DNA of 64,000 nt from RYN-230 sp963768945. Lineage in GTDB: Bacteria; Actinomycetota; Actinomycetes; Streptosporangiales; Streptosporangiaceae. Position 1 is the first letter of the stretch. Each line of letters opens with the position of its first letter. Below the pieces are notes generated by a model, which was not told the origin of the DNA, ran no database searches, and was given only the letters and a program-made list of their open reading frames with translations. Positions 52,611 through 60,441 of this stretch are shown here, piece after piece. The translations under genes and the position numbers were made by a program. The DNA lies in assembly GCA_963768945.1 (NCBI GenBank), contig CAVYJW010000008.1, positions 248,001 to 312,000 of the forward strand, written 5' to 3'.

Positions 52611-54260
52611 TCAGTTCCAGCCAGAACTGTCCCAGGCGGAGCCGTTCCAGGCCGCGCCCGCCCAGGCGGAGCCAGCCCAGCCAGCGTCGTTCCAGGCCCA
52701 GCCACTCCAGTCCTCGCCGTTCCACGCGGCCCCGGCCCAGCCACCGTCATTCCAGGCCCAGCCGTTCCAGTCCGACCCGTTCCAGGACCAGCCGTTCCAG
52801 GTCCCGCCGCCCGGCGCCTGAGCCAGGGTCAGCCCGGACCACAGGCTGGGGTTCCAGGTGTCGGCGGAGCCGGCGGGCGACAGCGAGACCGTGGCGCCCA
52901 GCACGGTGCCGACGAGACCCCCGGTGGACTGGTTGAGGTCCATGGGGCCCGAGGTGGCCGCGGCGTACGCGTTGAGGGCCCCGTGGCCGTCGACGAAGGG
53001 GTTGCCGACCGGGCCAGGGTTGGTGTCGCCGAGCAGGCGTGCCTTGACCTCGTCGGGGGTCAGGCCGGGATTGGCGGCCAGCACCAGCGCCGCCGCCCCG
53101 CTGGTGATCGCGGCGCTGAACGAGGTGCCCGAGCCCACGAAGTTGGCCGGGCCGACGCGGGCCGAGGGGTAGTCGGTGTCGATCGTCGAGCCGGGGGCGG
53201 CCAGGCTGACCACGGAACGGCCCGACGCGACCAGGTCAGGCTTGACCCAGCCGTCCGGAGAGGTCGGCCCGACGCTGCTGAAGTTGGTCATCTCGTCGTC
53301 AGCGGTCGACGGCGTGGCCATGTCGTCCAGCGCGCCGGCGGTGATGACCAGCGGGTCGTCGCCGGGAGACAGGATCGTGCCATTGAACGGCCCTGCGTTG
53401 CCCGCCGAGGCCACCACCGTGATCCCCGAGTTCCACACCGCCTCGACCGCCTGGTCCAGGGGGTTGATGACGGTTGACTGGCCGGACTTGTACCCCAGGG
53501 AGAGGTTGAGGACTTTGATGCCGTAGACGTTCTGGTGATCAACCGCCCACTGCAGGCCCGTGATCAGCGTGCTCAGGTTGGTGATGCCGTCCGCCCCCGC
53601 CACCTTGATCGACACCAGCCCGGCTCCCGGCGCCTCGCCCGAGTACTGCCCGTCCGATGAGGCCCCGTCGCCGGCGATCAGCCCGGCCACGAAGGTTCCG
53701 TGCCCGTAGTCGTCCTGGAACGGGTTGCCGCCGCCGGTCAGGTTGACCCCGCCGAGCAGCCGGCCCGAGAAGTCAGGCAGGCTGTCGATCCCGGTGTCCA
53801 CCACGGCCACGGTGACTCCCTGGCCGGTATCGCCCTGCGACGCCAGCCGGGTGGCCTCGGTCTCCTGGAGGAACACGTCCGACGGCGTGTGGGGCCCGGT
53901 GGATTCCGTCGTGGACTGCACGTTCACCGAAACGTCCGGGGTGACGGTGACGCCGGGCAGCGCCGCCAGCACCGGCTCGAGAGCCGTGGGGACGAGGGCC
54001 TCGACCGCGTTGATGAGGTGGAACTGGGTCACGATGGTGCCGCCCACCTCCAGCACCGCGGTGGCCGGGTTCAGCAGCCCCGTCGCGGTGACGATGACGG
54101 TTTCGTCCGGGCTCGCGGAGGCAGCCGGGACACCGGTCATTGACGTGACCGCTAAGGCCGCCGCTGCGGCCGCGGCCGCGGCTGAGATCCGGCCCTTCTT
54201 CCGGCCGGATCGCCGCGCCCGGGAACTGACACCTGTACCCAATGAGACATGACACCTCAT
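52611..54260 (-). CDS. Secreted S8 subtilisin-like protease with tryptophan-repeat tail
   Basis: This 549-residue protein has a basic start and a hydrophobic signal (AAAAAAAALAVTSMTGVPAASA). An inhibitor-like pro-region covers about residues 50-115. The S8 domain has Asp in VAVVDTGIDSLPDF, His in DDYGHGTFVAGLIAG, Asn in VVASAGNAG and Ser in FVGSGTSFSAAITSGA. The last 62 residues contain 16 tryptophans at 5-residue spacing. Related WxWxG tails occur on actinomycete S8 proteases and may bind cell wall or polysaccharide. Start ATG 54260 has GAGGGGAAG upstream. The c-di-GMP gene follows on the same strand. Confidence 0.93.
   Translation of the reverse strand: MRCHVSLGTGVSSRARRSGRKKGRISAAAAAAAAALAVTSMTGVPAASASPDETVIVTATGLLNPATAVLEVGGTIVTQFHLINAVEALVPTALEPVLAALPGVTVTPDVSVNVQSTTESTGPHTPSDVFLQETEATRLASQGDTGQGVTVAVVDTGIDSLPDFSGRLLGGVNLTGGGNPFQDDYGHGTFVAGLIAGDGASSDGQYSGEAPGAGLVSIKVAGADGITNLSTLITGLQWAVDHQNVYGIKVLNLSLGYKSGQSTVINPLDQAVEAVWNSGITVVASAGNAGPFNGTILSPGDDPLVITAGALDDMATPSTADDEMTNFSSVGPTSPDGWVKPDLVASGRSVVSLAAPGSTIDTDYPSARVGPANFVGSGTSFSAAITSGAAALVLAANPGLTPDEVKARLLGDTNPGPVGNPFVDGHGALNAYAAATSGPMDLNQSTGGLVGTVLGATVSLSPAGSADTWNPSLWSGLTLAQAPGGGTWNGWSWNGSDWNGWAWNDGGWAGAAWNGEDWSGWAWNDAGWAGSAWAGAAWNGSAWDSSGWN
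52614..52799. repeat. 15-bp repeat encoding Trp pentapeptides
   Basis: The tail of the S8 protease is built of WNGSD/WNGWA/WAGAA/WNDAG pentapeptides; on the plus strand the recurring unit is of the type GTTCCAGGCGGAGCC. Sixteen Trp in 62 residues. Copies have drifted while Trp is kept. Confidence 0.88.
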
Positions 54261-54357
54261 TTAGCTTCCCCTCCCCTTAGGTGCCTTTTGGTGCGACTAC
54301 CGTACGCGGCCAAGGCAGCGCCAGGAGGAGGAATTGCCCGACGTGATCCGTATTCTG

Positions 54358-54386
54358 CTAATACCGTCTTACCCCATAGGTATTAG
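54358..54386. promoter_or_regulatory. Inverted repeat CTAATACC-N13-GGTATTAG upstream of S8 protease
   Basis: Perfect 8-bp arms in a locally AT-rich patch about 100 bp upstream of the protease start. It may be an operator or part of the promoter of the protease / GGDEF-EAL unit. The region 54261-54588 otherwise holds no gene I can support. Confidence 0.5.
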
Positions 54387-54486
54387 TAGTGGAGTGGGCG
54401 TCCTTGTATCAGCAGCAGTTTACTGCCCGATTTCACAAAAATACCAAATGTCGATTGACGTGCATTACGCCCTGCCCCGGGGCCGC

Positions 54487-54567
54487 AGCCTGGCTGCCCC
54501 AGCCTGGGCGGCCAGCCTGGCTGCCCCAGCCTGGGCGGCCAGCCTGGCTGCCCCAGCCTGGCGGGGC
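54487..54567. repeat. 27-bp x 3 tandem repeat, intergenic
   Basis: Three copies of a 27-bp unit opening AGCCTGGCTGCCCCAGCCTG (54487, 54514, 54541) lie between the lhgO stop and the S8 protease promoter. The first two are identical; the third differs at its end. Confidence 0.92.
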
Positions 54568-54588
54568 CAGCCTGGCGCGGCCGGGCGA

Positions 54589-55812
54589 TCACCGGGCGAG
54601 GTGATCAGCGGCCCGCCCCGCGATGTGCCTCCCGATGACCAGGGATGCGGTAGCGGCGGGCGACGGCGCGTTCAGCACGTGAATGACACCGTCGCTTTCC
54701 TCGATCAGGAAGTCGTCGACCAGGTCCCCGGACCGGCTCAGGCACTGCGCGCGGATCCCGGACGGCCCGAAGGTGACATCCCGGGAGGCGACGGCCGGAA
54801 TGTAGCGCCGCATCTCGGATAGGTAGGCCGCCTTGACCAGGTCACGCCAGATCTCCAGGGCGCCGGTGCCCGCGTAGCGCCGGGCCAGCCGGCGCAGCCC
54901 TGGGAAACGCAGGCTGTCCAGCAGGTCCCGGCCGTTCACGGACAGCCGGCCGTACCCTTCCCTGGCCAGCGCGGGCACCGCGTTCGGCCCGGCGTGCAGC
55001 GACCCGTCGATCCCCCGGGTGAAGTGCACGCCGAGGAACGGGAACGCCGGGTCGGGTACCGGGTAGACCAGACCCCGGACCAGCCCGGCGGCTTCCGGCC
55101 GGAACGTGTAGTAGTCACCGCGGAAAGGGATGATCCGGAAGTCGCGGGCGCCCTGGCCCGTCATCGCGGCGATGCGGTCGGCCTGCAGCCCGGCACAGGC
55201 CACCACGGTCCGGCCCAGCAGCGGCCCCGCGGCCGTCTCGGCCACCCAGCCGTCCCGCCTCGGGGCCAGCCGGATCACGCCGTGACCGCACAGCACCTGG
55301 CCGCCTGCTTTGGTGACGACCTCGGCGTACGCGGCGCTGACCTGGCGGTAGTCGATCACCCCGCTCTCCGGGATGTGCAGCGCGCGCAGGCCGCGCACCG
55401 AGGGCTCGATCTCGGTGATCTCGGCCGGGCCGATCTCCCGGACCGCGAGCCCGTTCGCCCGCCCGCGTTCGGCCAGGCCGGCCAGCCGTGGCAGCTCACT
55501 GTCCCGGCTGGCCACCACGAGCTTGCCAGCCTGCCGGTACGGGATCTGATGGGACTCGGCGAACTCCATCATGGCCAGCCGCCCCGCGGTGCAGAACCGC
55601 GCCTTGAGGCTCCCCGGCGGGTAGTACAGGCCCGCGTGGAGGACCCCGGAATTGTGCCCGCTCTGATGCGTGCCGACCGCAGCCTCTTTCTCCAGGACCG
55701 CGAGCCGCAGCGCGGGGCGGTCGGCGAGCAGCGCCATCGCGGTGGCCAGGCCGACCAGCCCGGCGCCGATGACGACGACATCGAAGGTGCTGCCTTGGGC
55801 CTGCTCTGCCAT
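54589..55812 (-). CDS. lhgO: L-2-hydroxyglutarate oxidase
   Basis: This 407-residue flavoprotein (DAO superfamily) has VVVIGAGLVGLATAMALL at the start, then SGHNSGVLHAGLYYPPGSLK, the hallmark of LhgO/L2HGDH. It continues with IPFRGDYYTFRPEA, VHFTRGIDGSLHAGPNAVPA and FGPSGIRAQ. It oxidises L-2-hydroxyglutarate to 2-oxoglutarate, a metabolite-repair step. The ATG at 55812 has GGGAGGA seven bases upstream; the longer frame is not supported. It follows nadC on the same strand with a 143-bp gap and may have its own promoter. Confidence 0.92.
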   Translation of the reverse strand: MAEQAQGSTFDVVVIGAGLVGLATAMALLADRPALRLAVLEKEAAVGTHQSGHNSGVLHAGLYYPPGSLKARFCTAGRLAMMEFAESHQIPYRQAGKLVVASRDSELPRLAGLAERGRANGLAVREIGPAEITEIEPSVRGLRALHIPESGVIDYRQVSAAYAEVVTKAGGQVLCGHGVIRLAPRRDGWVAETAAGPLLGRTVVACAGLQADRIAAMTGQGARDFRIIPFRGDYYTFRPEAAGLVRGLVYPVPDPAFPFLGVHFTRGIDGSLHAGPNAVPALAREGYGRLSVNGRDLLDSLRFPGLRRLARRYAGTGALEIWRDLVKAAYLSEMRRYIPAVASRDVTFGPSGIRAQCLSRSGDLVDDFLIEESDGVIHVLNAPSPAATASLVIGRHIAGRAADHLAR

Positions 55813-55955
55813 CTCAGTCCTCCCGGCGGCGGTCAGTACATCTGCTGGCCGCCAACCCGATGTCCTCGGCGGACTGGGGCCTGCCCGCCGGGATGACCGC
55901 CAGGAACGCCCGGGCAGACCGCGGTCACCGTGACATTGTGCGCCGCCCCGGCCGC

Positions 55956-56846
55956 TCAGCACGCCAGCAGGTCCAGCCCCAGATCCAGCGCCGGGCTCGA
56001 ATGGGTGAGAGCGCCGACGGCGACGAAATCCACGCCCGTGGCGGCGACCGCCCTGGCCTGCTCTAGCCGCAGCCCCCCGCTGGCTTCCAGCCGGACGTCC
56101 GGGTACGGGCCGGCCATGGCCGCGGCGGCGCGCAGTTCGGCCAGCCCCATGTTGTCGAGCAGGATCAGCCCGGCCCCGGCGTCCAGGGCCTCACGAACCT
56201 GGTCCAGCGTGTCGCACTCCACTTCGAGCGGAAGGTCCGGCGCGGCCGTGCGCACGGCCGCGATGGCCGCCGCCACGCCGCCCGCCGCCGCCACGTGGTT
56301 GTCTTTGATCAGCGCGGCGTCGCCGAGTCCCCTCCGGTGGTTGAGGCCGCCGCCGCACCGCACGGCGTACTTCTCCATCTGGCGCAGCCCCGGCGTGGTC
56401 TTCCGGGTGTCACGCACCGCGCATCCCGTCCCGTCGAGGGCGTCCGCCCACGCCCGTGTCGCGGTGGCGATCCCCGACAGGTGGGTGAGGAAGTTCAGCA
56501 GGGTCCGTTCGGCGCCGAGCAGTTCCCGGAGCGGGGCGCGGATCCGCAGCACGACGTCGCCCCGGCCGATCCGGTCCCCGTCCGCGCGCCGCGGCACGGC
56601 GGCCTCCGGCGGGATGCCGACCGCGGCGAGGACGGCGAGGGCGACCGGGAGGCCCGCCAGCACGCCCGGTTCCCGGGCGGCAACCCCGGCCACCGCCTGG
56701 GCATCCGGCGCCGCGGTCGCGGCCGAGGTGATGTCCGGGCCGTAACGGAGATCCTCGTCGAGCGCGCCGCGGACGACCCGCCAGGTGTCCTCCGGGTCCA
56801 GTCCCGCGGCGATCAGCCGCCCGGTGACCATCGTGTTCCCGGTCAT
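55956..56846 (-). CDS. nadC: Nicotinate-nucleotide diphosphorylase (quinolinate phosphoribosyltransferase)
   Basis: This 296-residue enzyme turns quinolinate and PRPP into nicotinate mononucleotide, the third step of de novo NAD synthesis. Family signatures are RTLLNFLTHLSGIAT, RDTRKTTPGLRQMEKYAV, GGGLNHRRGLGDAALIKDNH, EVECDTLDQVREAL and LILLDNMG. The ATG at 56846 overlaps the nadB stop; an inner ATG at 56831 is possible. It is the last of the nadABC set. Confidence 0.96.
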   Translation of the reverse strand: MTGNTMVTGRLIAAGLDPEDTWRVVRGALDEDLRYGPDITSAATAAPDAQAVAGVAAREPGVLAGLPVALAVLAAVGIPPEAAVPRRADGDRIGRGDVVLRIRAPLRELLGAERTLLNFLTHLSGIATATRAWADALDGTGCAVRDTRKTTPGLRQMEKYAVRCGGGLNHRRGLGDAALIKDNHVAAAGGVAAAIAAVRTAAPDLPLEVECDTLDQVREALDAGAGLILLDNMGLAELRAAAAMAGPYPDVRLEASGGLRLEQARAVAATGVDFVAVGALTHSSPALDLGLDLLAC

Positions 56847-58471
56847 ACGGCCGCCCCTGCTCCCGCCCGGACGGGCCCGGATGTCCGCTGGCCGGCCTCC
56901 ATGCGCAGCACCGTGTGGCGGGCGCGGCCGTCCGGCCCGGCCAGCGGCGCGTCCCGCCACCGATGGCATCCGCGGCTCTCGGTGCGGGCCAGGGCGGCCG
57001 CGGCGACCAGGACCGAGACCGCGTGCAGGCTGGCCGCCTCGGCCGTGGCCAGGTCCAGCGCGCAGCCCGCGGGCCCGGCCTGTCCCAGCATCTGCCGCAG
57101 GCGTTCCAGGCCTTCGTGATCGCGGGCTACTCCCGCGTGCCGCGACATGCCCCCGGCCAGTGCAGGCCGGCTGGCCGGGTTCACGCCCGGGCCCCCCGGC
57201 GGCAGCTGGAGCCGCGCGGGCGGCTCCGGCAGGTCCCGCCCGAGCAGTTCCCCGGTGCGCCGCCCGGTGATCAGGGCCTCGGTCAGGGAGTTGGACGCCA
57301 GGCGATTGGCGCCGTGAACCCCGGTCGACGCGGCTTCCCCGACGGCGTAGAGCCCGGGGACCGAGGTCCGGCCGTCCATGCCGGCCCGGATGCCGCCGCA
57401 CGCATAGTGGGCTCCGGGCGCGACCGGGATGGGCTCGGCCGCGGGGTCGATTCCGCGCGCCCGGCACAAGCCGACCACGGTGGGGAAATCGCGTTCCAGC
57501 ACGGCCCGGCCCAGCGCGGTGGCGTCCAGCCACAGATGATCGCCCGGCCCGCCCCCCTGGGCCATCCGCTCCTGCATGGCCGCCGACACGACATCCCGGG
57601 GGGCCAGGTCGCCGAGCGGATGACGGCCGGCCATGACGGGCTGGCCCGCCGCGTTGACCAGCACGGCTCCCGCCCCGCGCAGCGCCTCGGTGATGAGGGG
57701 GCACTGGCCGCGGGCCGCTTCCTGCCACAGCACCGTGGGATGGAATTGCACGAACTCCACGTCCCGCAGCTCGGCACCGGCGCGGGCGGCCAGCGCCAGG
57801 CCGTCACCGGTCAGCCCGGCCGGGTTGGTGGTGGTCGCGTAGGCCTGGCCGAACCCGCCGGTGGCCACGACGACGGCGCGGGCCGTCACCGCGCCCACCC
57901 GCAGGACCCCGTCGTCGCCGGGGATCCCGGCCAGTACCCCGCCGACGCGGCCCCGGTCCCCGGTCAGGGCGTCCAGCGCCACGCACCGGGTCAGGATCTG
58001 GACGCGGCTGGCCAGCAGGGCCGCGTTGAGCACCCGGTGCACCTCCCCGCCGATCGCGTCACCGCCGGCGTTCACTATCCGCTTGCGGCTGTGGCCGCCC
58101 TCCAGGTGCAGGGCGGTCTGCTCCAGCCGGGCACCCTGCGAAGCCAGGCGGGCGATCTCGGCGGGGGCCTCGGACACCAGCATCGCGACCGCGGCCGGAT
58201 CGCACAGGCCGGCTCCGGCGTCGAGCGTGTCCCGCTGGTGCAGGGCCGGGGTGTCCCCGGGGCCGATGGCCGCCGCCAGGCCCCCCTGGGCCAGGGGCGT
58301 CGCCCCCGCGCCGACGCCGTCCTTGCTGAGCAGCAGCACTCGGCGGCCATGACCGGCGGCGGCCAGGGCTGTGGCCAGGCCCGCTGCCCCGGATCCCAGG
58401 ACCACCACGTCCGCGTCGCGTTCCCAGCGCACCGGGGACCGGGGCAGACGGCGCAGCTCCGCGCCGGTCAC
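56843..58471 (-). CDS. nadB: L-aspartate oxidase
   Basis: This 542-residue flavoenzyme oxidises L-aspartate to iminoaspartate. The FAD site is VVVLGSGAAGLATALAAAG, followed by the active region PLAQGGLAAAIG, TNPAGLTGDGLALAARAGA, the catalytic-region EFVQFHPTVLW, HYACGGIRAGMDGRT and GEAASTGVHGANRLASNSL. The usual Ser-rich loop and C-terminal helical part are present. It overlaps nadA and nadC by 4 bp each. Confidence 0.96.
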   Translation of the reverse strand: MTGAELRRLPRSPVRWERDADVVVLGSGAAGLATALAAAGHGRRVLLLSKDGVGAGATPLAQGGLAAAIGPGDTPALHQRDTLDAGAGLCDPAAVAMLVSEAPAEIARLASQGARLEQTALHLEGGHSRKRIVNAGGDAIGGEVHRVLNAALLASRVQILTRCVALDALTGDRGRVGGVLAGIPGDDGVLRVGAVTARAVVVATGGFGQAYATTTNPAGLTGDGLALAARAGAELRDVEFVQFHPTVLWQEAARGQCPLITEALRGAGAVLVNAAGQPVMAGRHPLGDLAPRDVVSAAMQERMAQGGGPGDHLWLDATALGRAVLERDFPTVVGLCRARGIDPAAEPIPVAPGAHYACGGIRAGMDGRTSVPGLYAVGEAASTGVHGANRLASNSLTEALITGRRTGELLGRDLPEPPARLQLPPGGPGVNPASRPALAGGMSRHAGVARDHEGLERLRQMLGQAGPAGCALDLATAEAASLHAVSVLVAAAALARTESRGCHRWRDAPLAGPDGRARHTVLRMEAGQRTSGPVRAGAGAAV

Positions 58472-59524
58472 CTCGGCGCCCCGGCCGTGATCATGGCCTG
58501 GACGGCCTGGCGGGCCCTGCCGGCCACGTCGGCGGCGACATTCACTTCATGCACGCCGTCGCGCAGGCAGCGCAGCAAGGCGGCCGGGGTCGTCATCTTC
58601 ATGAACCGGCACACGGCGTCCGGATTGACCGGCTCCCAGCGCACGGCCGGATTGGCCTGGCGCAGCTGGTGCAGCATGCCGGTCTCGGTGGCCACCAGCA
58701 CGGTGGCCGCCGTGGTCGCGGCGGCGGCGGCGAGCATGCCCCCGGTCGACAGCACCCGGGTACGGCCGGCGGGCAGGTCGCCCTCCCCCGCCTGCCACAG
58801 CGCCGCGGTCGAGCACCCGCACTCCGGGTGGATGAACAGCTCGGCCTCGGTGTCGGCGCTGGCCTTGCGGCGCAGCTCGTCCGGGCTGATCCCGGCGTGC
58901 ACGTGGCACTCGCCGAGCCAGAGGTGCATGTTGGCCCGGCCGGTGACCCGCTGGACGTAGGCGCCGAGGAACTGGTCGGGCAGGAACAGAACCTCGCGGT
59001 GCTCCGGGATGGACGCGACGATCTGCGCCGCGTTGGCCGAGGTGCAGCACAGGTCGGACTCGGCCTTGACCTCGGCGCTGGTGTTCACGTAGGCCACGAC
59101 CGCGGCCCCGGGATGTTCCGCCTTCCAGTCGCGGACGTCCTGCGCGGTGATGGTGTCGGCGAGCGAGCAGCCGGCCCGGGGGTCCGGGATCAGCACCGTC
59201 CGGTCCGGGGCCAGGATCTTGGCGGTCTCCGCCATGAAGTAGACACCGGCGAACACGATCACGCTCGCCGTGCTCGCCGCGGCCAGGCGCGAGAGCCCGA
59301 GTGAGTCACCGACGTGATCGGCGACGTCCTGGATCTCGGGCGCCTGGTAGTTGTGCGCGAGGATCACGGCGTCGCGCTGCTCTGCCAGCCGCCGGACCTC
59401 TGCCGCCCAATCCTGGCCGGCCCCGTTCTGCCCGGCCCAATCCTGGCCGGCCCGTCTGCCCGGCCCAATCCTGCCCGGCCCCGTTCTGGCCGTCGCGCCG
59501 CTCCCCTGCTGGTGTCCCGGTCAT
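58468..59524 (-). CDS. nadA: Quinolinate synthase A, N-terminus disturbed by a repeat
   Basis: The conserved enzyme begins at VILAHNYQAPEIQDVADHVG and shows the three iron-sulfur cysteines (AGCSLADT, DLCCTSANA, HPECGCSTA) plus LWLGECHVHAGI. It condenses iminoaspartate with dihydroxyacetone phosphate. The plausible start is the ATG at 59524 (MTGTPAGERRDGQNG), but it leads into GAGQDWAGQN-type repeats. One copy (59451-59457) is 2 nt shorter than its neighbours and puts the start out of frame with the enzyme. From inside, GTG 59367 gives a protein that lacks only the poorly conserved leader AAEVRRLAEQRDA. Either a 2-nt consensus error or a mutant relying on the internal start. Confidence 0.85.
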
Positions 59525-59549
59525 GATCCGCCCCAAATCGTCCGCCGAG

Positions 59550-59572
59550 GTTTTAGACTCAGAGTATAAAAC
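59550..59572. promoter_or_regulatory. NrtR operator overlapping both divergent promoters
   Basis: An inverted repeat of 11-bp arms around one central base: GTTTTAGACTC - A - GAGTATAAAAC, with a single mismatch. It lies between divergent nadA and nrtR, 25 and 45 bp from their starts. It contains TATACT (minus strand) and TATAAA (plus strand), likely -10 elements. NrtR proteins repress NAD genes by binding such long dyads and are released by ADP-ribose or NAD. Confidence 0.85.
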
Positions 59573-59617
59573 TTTCCGCCCGGCGGTCTCAAACCGGGGG
59601 CTCAGTACCATGCGAAC

Positions 59618-60319
59618 GTGCCAGACGATGAGCAGTTCTCCCACGAGGCACTGGCCGTGGTCCTCCAGGTCCGCCGCAACGGTCTTCACGTCCTGCTGTG
59701 GCAGCGAGGCGAGCCGCCGTTCGAGGGACGGTGGGCCCTGCCCGGCGGCCCGCTGGGACCAGATGAGCGCCTCGGCGCGTCCGTGAGCCGGCACCTGGCC
59801 ACCAAGGTGGACCTGACCGACATCGCGTACCTGGAGCAACTGGAGACCCGCAGTGATCCGCGGCGGGACCCGCGGGGCCGCACCCTGGCCACGGCCTACC
59901 TGGCCCTGGTGGCCACCGACGTGGACCCGCGCATCCCGCCGGATACCGGGTGGCATCCGGTCGGGGACCTCCCGCCGACCGCCTTCGACCACGGGTCGAT
60001 CGCCGAATCAGGCCGGGACCGGGTGCGGGCCAAGCTGTCCTACACCAACATCGGCTTCGCCCTGGCCCCCGGGACCTTCACGATCGCGCAGCTCCGCGAC
60101 ATCTACGCCGCCTCGCTCGGCCATCCGGTCTCGGCCACCAACCTGCAGCGGGTCCTCAGCCGCCGCGGCGTGATCGAGGCGACGGCCGAGGCCGCCCGGC
60201 CGACATCCCTGGGCGGCAGGCCCCCCACGCTCTACCGGTTCGTGACCCGGGTCCTCGTCGTGACCCACCCCTTCGCCGCGTTCCGCCCGCCGTCCCTGTC
60301 ACCGGCGGCCGCCCCGTGA
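59618..60319 (+). CDS. nrtR: NrtR, Nudix-related NAD repressor
   Basis: This 233-residue protein has an N-terminal Nudix-like domain (ALAVVLQVRRNGLHVLLWQR, EGRWALPGGPLGPDERLGAS) and a C-terminal winged helix (TIAQLRDIYAASLGHPVSAT, NLQRVLSRRGVI). The Nudix box is degenerate (no REUxEE), as in NrtR proteins that bind but do not hydrolyse their ligand. GTG start at 59618. Its divergent position to nadABC and the dyad between make the assignment firm. Confidence 0.92.
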   Translation: MPDDEQFSHEALAVVLQVRRNGLHVLLWQRGEPPFEGRWALPGGPLGPDERLGASVSRHLATKVDLTDIAYLEQLETRSDPRRDPRGRTLATAYLALVATDVDPRIPPDTGWHPVGDLPPTAFDHGSIAESGRDRVRAKLSYTNIGFALAPGTFTIAQLRDIYAASLGHPVSATNLQRVLSRRGVIEATAEAARPTSLGGRPPTLYRFVTRVLVVTHPFAAFRPPSLSPAAAP

Positions 60320-60441
60320 CCGCAGCCCCGTGACCGCAGCCCGTACAGGAACCCGCTGATGGCGGCAGGGCCAGCGTCACCTGGCCATGGCGCCGATACG
60401 CGGCGCGTCGCAGTGGTCACCGGGGCCAACCCGCCCGGGCT

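Noticed and set aside
52588..52725. Longer start of the GGDEF-EAL gene (46 extra residues rich in Leu/Trp/Arg)
   Set aside because: These codons are the S8 protease tail read in another frame; ATG 52587 precedes a normal membrane helix.
54334..54822. 162-codon frame with an excellent AGGAGGAGG site before TTG
   Set aside because: The ribosome-like site is tempting, but the product has no family resemblance, contains the 27-bp repeat, and its second half is antisense to lhgO. Left as unlikely.
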